Shown in pieces: positions 55,400 through 64,000 of a DNA stretch of 64,000 bases; within the stretch, counting starts at the first letter, position 1, and each line of letters starts with the position of its first letter. The DNA is taken from the NCBI RefSeq assembly GCF_964340395.1, contig NC_135556.1, positions 12,773,410 to 12,837,409 on the forward strand, read 5' to 3'. Under the pieces are notes generated by a model that had not been told where the DNA came from, searched no databases, and was given only the letters and a program-made list of their open reading frames with translations. Source of the DNA: Glandiceps talaboti (taxonomy: Eukaryota; Hemichordata; Enteropneusta; Spengelidae). Position numbers and translations under genes: made by a program.

Positions 55400-58300
55400 A
55401 TGGTTAGTCGTACTTTCAAACATCGACATTACAATGCATTTTATAGTTGGTCGAATGACTGGGAATAATCATCTGTGCGTAATGTAAACAGTCAGGGAAT
55501 AGGCATACTTTGCTGTTATTTCAGGAGACAAGTTTCTATCGCGAAAGTCTGTGATGTTCGCCTGACGTTTAGTAATTATTTCTTGATATAATATACCACA
55601 GACAGTCGCTCCAAACGTCATACTATGCTATACTAACATGGATGTCATGTGTTCATGTTTATTTCTCCAGGGAACTAATGCATCGGCACTGGAAAAGGAG
55701 ATTGGATCTGATCAGTTCCCACCAAATGAACATTATTTTGGGCTTGTGAACGTAAGTAAACACTTCATTTTTTTGAGAGTGGGTGTGGTTTCCTCATTTC
55801 GATTTAATAATAGCAGTTTTAATAATATTTAGAGTGCAAGAATTGAACGCCATAATTCAATACAGCTGATGTCCCCTAAATTACATTTTTTGAAATCAGT
55901 CTGTGATCATTTTATATGCCATCGTGTGTATTGGGTGAGGAATGTGAAGTGATAACATGACTGGGTCTCAGTGGGTGCTAAAAACCAAATGATAAACTGA
56001 TTACTATATCTTTTATTACATACGTCAAGAAAACTACATTTCTTCATTGGATTTTCTGCAATAAGTGTTTGGTGCTAAAACAAACTAATAAATATATAAA
56101 CTAGAGTATTAAATAATAGTTAACAAAAAAATAACAAAATAAGGTTTATACGAAAGTGTAAGAGTTTGAGTTATACTTCCATGAATGTACTGAACCACAA
56201 AACTATTAAATTATTTTATTTTGGCTTGTATAATCATTCTTTTATATGACTATTGAGAACAACGTTTATGTTATATAGTGGCGAATTTGTGGCATTTCAC
56301 TGTCGATGACTTTTATTTGTTGAAAAATACAATAATATACACACAGCTACATGTAGTAAATAGTAATATATTATAATACGACATATAAAAACTGTGAATT
56401 TCAAGCATTCCAGTTGATGACATAAGTTGTGTTTGAGATGATATTACAATTTCTCCATAGCAATGCTTCCATTCTGCTAAATTGAGTTCTTACTAGCTGT
56501 AATATTTGTGTGTTTGCTGTGATTTTGAGGGATTTTTCTGCTTTTAAGTTGTCGTTCCAACGTTTAATTGGTAGCAAACGCTACAATTGCTGTAACATAA
56601 ATAAAAATAGATGAGATCCTGCTGAAAACATGAGCAAGATGTCAGCGTACTACCCATTTGAAAATGCTGCATGCGTTTCTACTTTTGCCGATTTTGATGG
56701 GATTGAGGTACCTCTGACCATTTTGGGGGTCTTGAAGGCCTCGTGATTAATGTTGGAGTTAGGAAATGTCTGATTTTTTTGCAGGTATGGCGTGATTCAG
56801 CAGAAAAATTCACCTTACTTTGCGATTCAGATCTCATCGCTTCTGTCTAGTTGCGCTTACGTTACAGGTATTGAAGTGTTTGCTTCCAGTTAAACATCAG
56901 AACAACAAAAAGCACAAAAACAGTAGAAACCCCCCTCAAAATCACAGCAAATGCTACAATTATTACAGCTAGAGTTTTTACCAAACTGGAGCACCTTCCA
57001 GTGATTCATTCTAACTTCATAACCTGGAATAAAATTATACCATCTAGTATTAGTAATATCATAACAGTAATAATAATTCAATTTCTAGGGGGACACCATA
57101 CCATGAGTTTTGCCTCTTACGCTACACACATTATTACTACTATATGGCTGCATGATAGTAAGTTGACCTTAGTCCTTCATGTTCTACTTTGGTTTGAGCA
57201 TGATAAGGTTAAAGTAAAAAGCTATTATGGGTATCGAGAACAATGTATTCTTTTGTTATACAAATTACCCATGACTGAACTCTGTCTGAGGAGAACACTG
57301 AACTGCACTCTTGCCAAAATGGACATAAGATTGTTTATGGGCAGTTTGAAGGTCACTTTATTATAGTGTAAATTTCTAAATCAGTGGAAAGTGTTACGTT
57401 TTGCAACACCGAAAATACTGTCCTCAGAATATTGGTAAGGATATCGACAGTAAACAAGAAGTAGAATGAACACTACATATTACCAAAAACTGTATGGAGT
57501 ACATAGTATAAATAAATCAAAACTTGAATTTATAACTAAATGTTTTCTTTGAACTATTTTCCTTGATATGAGGAACAAATTCTACTATACATACTTTTAT
57601 GATTCCTAAAATCTTGAGATGGAAATCATAGTTGTGTATAGGGACCCTATCCTATAGTAACAAAACAGTTTGCATGTAAGAAACAGTGTCAGATTCATGA
57701 TTGATGATTCACAGCAGAGTTTAGGGAGTGTTACCCTATTCCTGTCCCTATCCCTGACCTAATTATCTTCTTATAAGCTTTATTAAAAATCTAACCGTTT
57801 TCTACTGTCAAAGAATTTTAACACTTTCAGCCAATCAATCAATCAGTCAGTCAGTCAGTCAAGCAATCAATCATTGGATCAGAATAATTTGTAAAAGCAC
57901 CATAATCTCAGGGCATTGAACAAGAAACAGCCACTAGAGTACATTTAAAATGCCATTGCAAAGGGATGAATTGTAATGACTTGCTTGAATTTATCAAGAA
58001 TTACTGGGTAACTGACTCAGTTCAATAGATAGACTTTTCCAAATTAGTGCGCTATGGGGCAGCACGTGAAAATGCACATTTGATTTAAGTGTACTTTGAG
58101 TTGAGTGGTTACCTAGTCTTTCTGGTCTACTGGATATTCCAGTGTAAACACAGCACAAGCTCTTTCTGGTACCACTGTTCAATAACAATGAATAAGGTCC
58201 ATGTAATTTAAAACTGCTCATGTGAAGCATTTTCGTAAGGGCAAAATAATACAACAGAACCCCATGATATGTGAGTGCAAGTAGGATGTACTCGAGGTAT

Positions 58301-61300
58301 TTGCATGAGTGCTGGTGCTGTTCTCTGTGGTCATACTTTCTTGAGCCTAGTGAGTGAAAGTGCAGCAGTAAACACCAAGTACAAGTACCCCAAAGTACCC
58401 ACACTGGCACTGAAACAGCAGAATTATGTAAAGGTCATACTGTGCTACCATGTGATTTCTTTTTGTACATGAACTATTGCATACTTATGTGCATATCATT
58501 TGCATGAGAGATGTGTATTTTTCAGTATTGCACTGCAGTGCAAATCCACTAGTATGCAATGCACACTCATTTGTGCAAGTAATCTCTGATACATATACTT
58601 CAGCTGAGGGAAATAGTTGCTACAACACTGCTGAAGGGGTAATATGACATCTATTAGTTTCCAAATAAGGCTAGGTGATAAGTGTTTATAACACATCATA
58701 TTAACAGGCACATATTCTTTCCAGGTCAAAGCACCAGTAGGACTCCTGTGCTATATTAATAGTGCCCTAGGGAAATAGAAAACAAATAATGCCAGCTATA
58801 TGCAAATTGAGGTCACTATGGGTCACTAGTCTATACCATGTGACATAATATAAGCCAATCATTGAAGGCTGTATGAAAATAACTTGTAAGAAATAATGGT
58901 TAGAAGTAGGTAAAATCTACCTGACCTCTTGATTTAAGATATCTCACTGGGATTATTCCATAGTTAAACTGAACACATGAAATAATACCAATTTTGATAG
59001 CTCAGCTAAAACCCTTTGACCTGATGAAAACCACATTTTTACTGATCATGAGGTATTTTTGTCACCTGGTGATCAGCTCAGCTGGTTTTCTTTTCATTCA
59101 CTTCCTGAAATCCATTCATCAAAACATGCTTTTGTCAGAAATCCATTACATGTAAACAAATTCCTGAGACAGAAAATTGCATCAAAAGCCTTCATAACAA
59201 ACATGCATTCAGAGAACATATGGTTTTAAAAGAAAGCAAAGTTGAGTTAGTCAAAGCTCACAAGACTGAAAAAGTATTTCTATAGAAATTCTGGATCAAA
59301 CAAGATCACGCCATAAGAATTTTATTGATTGCTGAGTGGTTGACTTCCTAGTATTTGCCCCCGAGCTACAATGTACCTCAACCAGGGTTTTAACTCATTC
59401 ATCAATATCTTAGTAGAGTTATAGTTCTGTCCTTCTTCAAAAGTCTATTAGTGAGAGCAGCCCTCACTAGATTTCTTTTTGAAAATAAGTCATTTCTATC
59501 TTGAGAATTATTGAGTAGAAATAAAGTGTAGGATGATAAATCAGAGTCTAGTTACACTTTAAAGTTTATTTATGAAAACTTCCAGATGTTTCCATCCCTC
59601 AGGGGATCTTCGTCATTGATAGTGGAAAGTAGATGGTGTTGCACTGACAGTCTTCATGTAGGTTGTTATTGGCAGAGTTGTATAAATCCTATTGATCCTT
59701 ACCACTGAGTAGGCCTTTCCAAAATTTGGAATGGTGGCACTCTACTTCCTGTCTGTGTACCTTGGGGGTATACACACGGTATAGGTTACACAGTTAATCA
59801 TAGAGCACTGCTGCTTTCCTCCATGTCGGAACAATACGAAAAACATCCCTGATTTACATTTCTATACAGAATACTAAGGGACAAAGCCCTTGAGAAACGG
59901 TACTATGAGGTGATGATACCCCCAATTTGAGTGAGGAGGCTGTATTCTCAATTTCCTGTTTGCAGTCTGGAATGGCCTGCTGGGGCTTGATCCTTAATTT
60001 TGTTAAATTAGGTGTAAGACAAGATTAATTTAAGGCCCAGTTCAGATTACGATTAACATTAGGATGTGAAAACCATCGTCGCAAACCACGGCCTGTTTCA
60101 CGGCAACGTTCTTAACGAGCCTCCCACAAGCTTACTTATTTCGGAATGTAGTGGTAGAAATAATAACTCTGGTTTGCGAGAATGGTGAAAAACAGGAGTC
60201 CTGCAGAGCTATTAAAAAAGTCAGTGCAGCATAAAAGAATAAGCTTGATTCTACCAAACAACACAGGTTTTCCCTGGGCACACAGATTTTCTCCAGCATT
60301 AACGCTGAACCCATGAGGGATGGCCCTCTGTGGCCTTTAATACATGTAGCACTGATAAACAGAACTATTGAGTATAAGCATTTAGAATGTTATTATCAAC
60401 TTCAGTTCTCCTAACTAAGGAAATTGTCAATATCACCCACATTTATTAGATTAAGTTCATTGGTATCATTGAGTGAAAAGACATGTTTGAGTTCAAATCT
60501 AATACAAAGGAAAGATGACTCAGTAGGTTTTCTTTTCTTTTTCAGTTTGGAAATACATGTTACTGTAATTCAGTCTTACAAGCATTATACTTCTGTAAAC
60601 CATTCCGAGACAAAGTGTTAGCATATAAAGCACAGCCCAAGAAGAAAGAGACTTTACTTACCTGTTTAGCGGACCTCTTCAACAATGTTGCCTTCCAGAA
60701 GAAGAAAGTTGGCGTTATTGCTCCCAAAAAGTTCATAGCAAGACTCCGAAAAGAGAATGGTAAGTTGTGATTAATGAACATTAATGATGTAATATGATGT
60801 TGTTGTTAAAGTCATCATCTGTTACAGTGTTAGGATGGATTTTTAATCACATAATTAAAGATGCAGTGTACATGTTCAGACACAAACACATTATTTTGAC
60901 ATTAGGAGTCAGTGTCCATAATTACGTACAGTATCAATAATTTATATGTGTTACATTGTGTGTGTTAAAAAGGTGCAAAGAAAAGAAGTGTTTCTGTTAC
61001 AGCAGTATAAACGATGTGGTTTAAATTCTCATTATCTGAAGTAGTATATTTTACCACTGTAAGCATGTCATAAAAATAGCAATCATGCAATTTGTTGTCA
61101 ACATCATGACTTTCACGCCGCCATGTTCTACACACATTAGAGGACTGCACATTAATATTACAGCCCATTTCTTGTTAGTATTCACTGGCTCTGTTTGATA
61201 TAGCCACATAGACACCAATAAGAAACTGCACATAGCTACACTGTAGCAAGATTGAATCAATAGTTTCTGGTGACACTTCCTGTTAATGAAATGAACTGAC

Positions 61301-61801
61301 GTGCCACCATGCAGACATCAAATGCAGACATCATCAAAACAGTTGTGCCCCGCGAGTCTGCTTCTAGTTGCAGTATGTTTAAGTGGTTAATTTCATCAGA
61401 CCTACACTACGTCTAGCAAGAAATTACCATCATGCTATTCTTAAGTGTAGAATGTGCAGTTTCTTATTCATTTCAGTGTGGCTGATCAAACAGAGCCAGT
61501 GAATACTAACATGAAACAGACAGTGGGAGCACATGAGAAGTGAATCCTCATGTTCTATTTTGACCCTCTAGGCTCAAGCATAAAATGAAGTGTAAGATGT
61601 CTGTAGTTGGTCATTCATATTTCAAGGGGAGTATTCACTGAATATACATGATATAATATTATAGTGTAATTAGAGAAGGAACTGAAACCGTGTTCTCTTG
61701 TCTCATGTTGTCTTTTCTAGAATTATTTGATAATTATATGCAGCAAGATGCACATGAATTCCTCAATTATTTGTTGAATACAATAGCTGATCTCCTACAA
61801 G
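55400..61801 (+). CDS. USP12/USP46: USP12/USP46-type ubiquitin-specific protease, 5' part; continues beyond the window
   Basis: Peptidase C19 deubiquitinase. Vertebrate USP12 and USP46 work with WDR48 (UAF1) and WDR20. Certain coding exons: 55671-55751 ([19 protein letters not shown]), 60546-60759 and 61721-61801, all with GT-AG borders and matching phase. Exon 60546 starts at the catalytic cysteine box [17 protein letters not shown] and continues to [20 protein letters not shown]. Exon 61721 holds [20 protein letters not shown], the QQDAHEF box. The histidine box, the CxxC zinc ribbon and the rest lie to the right of the window. Exon 1 is not certain: an ATG directly before a donor (ATG|GTTAGT, 55400-55402) would give M-GTNAS, as in the fly orthologue. 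An in-frame ATG at 55638 would require reading through the acceptor and is less likely. Residues N-N-V-A-F before QKKKVG differ from the vertebrate HSIAT. Confidence 0.9.
58270..58860. repeat. Diverged dispersed repeat, copy 2
   Basis: Counterpart of 1740-2340, with the last block (AGTGCCCTAGGGAAATAGAA to TGGTATAGACTAGTGACC read on the opposite strand) inverted relative to the first copy. Confidence 0.35.
59714..59979 (+). repeat. Dispersed copy of part of the 2-kb duplication unit
   Basis: Closely matches 22787-23043 and 24837-25093: CACTCTACTTCCTGTCTGTG, GTACCTTGGGGGTATACA, TTAATCATAGAGCACTGCTG and CTCAATTTCCTGTTTGCAG. The 260-bp segment is therefore a repeat that existed before, or moved independently of, the tandem duplication. 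Confidence 0.8.
60072..60186 (+). mobile_element. Short MITE, GGTTTGCGAG family, copy 3
   Basis: 115 bp, ACCATCGTCGCAAACCA at the left and TGGTTTGCGAGAATGGT at the right, imperfect inverted ends. The interior has GGCCTGTTTCACGGCA. A solo right end of the same family (GGTAGAAATAATAACTCTGG) lies at about 29747-29780. Confidence 0.6.
61173..61511. repeat. Inverted repeat, about 60-bp arms, USP12/46 intron
   Basis: Left arm 61173-61232 (TGTTAGTATTCACTGGCTCT ... AATAAGAAACTGCACA) and right arm 61453-61511 are reverse complements at most positions, with a 220-base centre. Probably a MITE; ends and duplication not determined. Confidence 0.6.
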
Positions 61802-63085
61802 GTAAGGACTCGTCAGATTTATCTCTATCCAAATTTGTTTTTATATATTTCATGTTCTTTAGTAGAGTTGCAGAGATATCCTCTTTACCTGAATGATATT
61901 TATATTGACATAAAAAAATAAAGTAATTTCTGTCATTTTTAGTTCACCTCGCTTTGTCCCTTTTTTTGGTGATGTATACTTCTAGCCCACAATTACCTGT
62001 GGAGTTTTAACATTATTTCCTAAGTTGGTAACCCAACCCAACCAGGTTTTGCCATTTGCTAGCCCGAGACTTCTCAGATCGGTAATTCAACCAAACCAGG
62101 TTTTGCCATTTGCTAGCCTGACACTTTCAGATCACAATATGCATGCATTATAAATATGTATTAGGTAATGACCTTGTCTGTATCCATGGTAATACATAAT
62201 GAATAGTTGCTAACAGGTTGACCTTGTTTTTCAATTTATTATCAGTCTGTATCATTGTGAGCATGGAGTTATAAAAGCAAGAAGGCCCTCTCACTTATAA
62301 CTCCATATTGAGAATTTACATAATTCGGTGCTTTCCTATTGAGAATGGTCTAGCAGTATACAATATGTCATAATAAATAATATTTAGGCAGCGGTCTTTT
62401 TTTCCATCTATATATTATGACCACTTAGAGACATATAAATTAATACCTGGCCAAAAAATATACAGACATGTATAATATAAAAAAACAACTTTCAATATGA
62501 ATTTGTGTACTCATATTTGAAATTGTTAAAAAGATATTGCCCACTGCACAGGATCATTAAGGCTTATAATTGCTACGTAATGATGGGTTTTTCTATGGTA
62601 TCAAATTTGTCATTAAATACAGGCAAGGCCTATGTTTAATGGATGTCTTGGACTTTCAATCAATTTTATGCCCATTAATATTAGTCTCAATACATGTGTT
62701 CTTCACAATGACATTTTGGTATCCCAAGGGAATTGTTACTTGATACTCCAGCCACGCTAAAAATTGAAGTGTAATTATGGAGTCAGCGGGAGTATAATTG
62801 AGAGATGATAATGAGAGTGGTCAGAGTGGTCGGCATCTCAAATAAGTGAAAGAACCTCTTTCACATTTTCATTTCTCTTGAGATATAACTTTTAAGTCGT
62901 TATCATCATTATCATTCACCTTCCCTTGAACAACAACCATGTGTATGTAGCTGACCGTTCATGAACTGAATTTGTTTGCCATGATGATCAGTTCCTTGTT
63001 AGAAATATGAGAATTGATCATTGAACTGTCAATTTATCATTCAGTCTAATCAGGTCTGTGCCTCTCACTTCCGTGTAGATAATGT
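61802..63085 (+). other. USP12/46 intron, no further exon seen
   Basis: After the donor at 61802 I found no sequence resembling the next USP12/46 exon. A repeated CCAACCAGGTTTTGCCATTT block (about 62040 and 62092) is the only local structure. Confidence 0.6.
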
Positions 63086-63089
63086 TATT

Positions 63090-64000
63090 TATTAGTCACC
63101 CCAAGGGAGTGATATTACAATGGCTCCGTCCATCTGTTCATCCATGCATCTGTCCATGTGGGTGTATGCATACATATGTCTGTGCCTGTATATGTCCATA
63201 TGTAATATGTCATTTCTCAGACATGCAATATCCAATTTCTTTCAAACCCGATACAAAGGTGACATATTATGTGGGACACATGCACGATCAATTTGTTTTT
63301 TGATATATGCAAATTTGAGCGAATGGGTGACCATATTTGTAGTTAATTATCATATTTATTGCATAACTCAACAACTGTAGTACACAGACACTCCATTCAA
63401 ATGTCTACCCCCATATTACCAGATGCAAGCTATCTTTGGAGATCTTGATCTTGACCTTCAGAGTCGATTATCAAAATCAAACCAATTCCTACCTATCACA
63501 GACACACTGCAGTATTTACATATTGCCAATTTCTTTTAAATCATGTTTACAAGTAACATTGAAGAAAGGAAGTATACACCAGCATTATTTTTGGTGCTCA
63601 TGTAATTGTTACTGAATGGCAGCCATATTTGTAGTGAACAGTCACTATGTTTGATACTGCATAACTGAACAATTTTAATCATAGACTCTATTCATAGACC
63701 ATCAAAATTAAACTATTAATTACATATTGCAGACATGCTGTAGCAATTATGTGTGGCTAATGTCTTTTAGATCATGTCTATAGATAATACAGAACCAGAT
63801 AAACATACACATGTATTATTTTTGGTGCTCATGTAACCTTTTACTCAATGGCAGCCATATTTGTAGTGAACAATCATGATTTACTAATTAACTAAAAAAA
63901 ACATTAATATATGGAGACTACAGTAAAGTGTCTACTCCTATATTGCCAAGTTTAAACTTTCTTTTTAGACATTGACGTTTGACCTCGACCTGGATCTTCA
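63090..64000. repeat. Dispersed AGGTCA-rich repeat, copy 2, reaching the window edge
   Basis: Same motif order as 32690-33420: a CTCCGTCCATCTGTTCATCC start, TTGCATAACTCAACAACTGT, ACTCCATTCAAATGTCTACC and CTTGATCTTGACCTTCAGAG. It has internal duplications of about 240 bases (TGGCAGCCATATTTGTAGTG at about 63618 and 63849). It lies inside the USP12/46 gene. Confidence 0.6.

Larger units (their letters stand above)
55752..60545 (+). other. USP12/46 long intron
   Basis: 4.8 kb between the first two certain coding exons. It holds a diverged dispersed repeat (about 58270-58860), a third copy of part of the 2-kb duplication unit (59714-59979) and a short MITE (60072-60186). Open frames at 57001-57366 (+) and 57994-58410 (-) have no family resemblance. 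Confidence 0.7.

Noticed and set aside
57994-58410. 138-residue minus frame with a weak LINE-like end
   Set aside because: The LSIEL/WKSL similarity to retrotransposon termini is too short, and the frame overlaps a dispersed repeat.

Overview
This is animal nuclear DNA: genes split by GT-AG introns, AT-rich non-coding sequence, many microsatellites and minisatellites, and debris of non-LTR retrotransposons, tRNA-derived SINEs and small inverted-repeat DNA transposons. The repeat types (CR1/L2-like LINE ends with ATT tails, a SINE with a GCGCTTTGAG tail, AGGTCA-rich dispersed repeats) and the coding sequences suggest a marine invertebrate, perhaps a deuterostome or lophotrochozoan. The species cannot be fixed by eye. 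No bacterial operon, CRISPR array or phage is present.

Layout. 1-8 kb: gene-free, with a CR1-like LINE fragment (minus) and several inverted-repeat elements, including an 810-bp long-TIR element with a perfect 13-bp target duplication (6875-7710). 8.1-20.8 kb (+): the complete gene for the ribonucleotide reductase large subunit (RRM1), 17 coding exons giving 795 residues, with an E2F-type site upstream and others in intron 2. Three hAT-type MITEs sit in its introns and a fold-back element in its 3' UTR. 22.5-26.6 kb: a 2-kb tandem duplication. 26.6-46.7 kb: a long gene-poor stretch with microsatellites, minisatellites (notably a 1.4-kb array of 53-bp units), two members of a fold-back family, a degenerate reverse transcriptase and a SINE. 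46.9-47.5 kb (+): an apparently intronless gene for a small PH-domain protein behind a TATA box. 51.9-55.1 kb (-): RPL21, with a pyrimidine-rich (TOP-like) first exon and a U14 (SNORD14) snoRNA in an intron. 55.4 kb to the right edge (+): the 5' half of a USP12/USP46 deubiquitinase gene, transcribed divergently from RPL21.

The two best biological points are the RPL21/USP12-46 head-to-head pair, which is also found in vertebrates (human 13q12), and the U14 snoRNA in an RPL21 intron. RRM1 (dNTP synthesis), RPL21 plus U14 (ribosome parts and 18S rRNA maturation) and USP12/46 are housekeeping genes. I see no novel multi-gene system. The unusual content is in the repeats and the snoRNA host gene.
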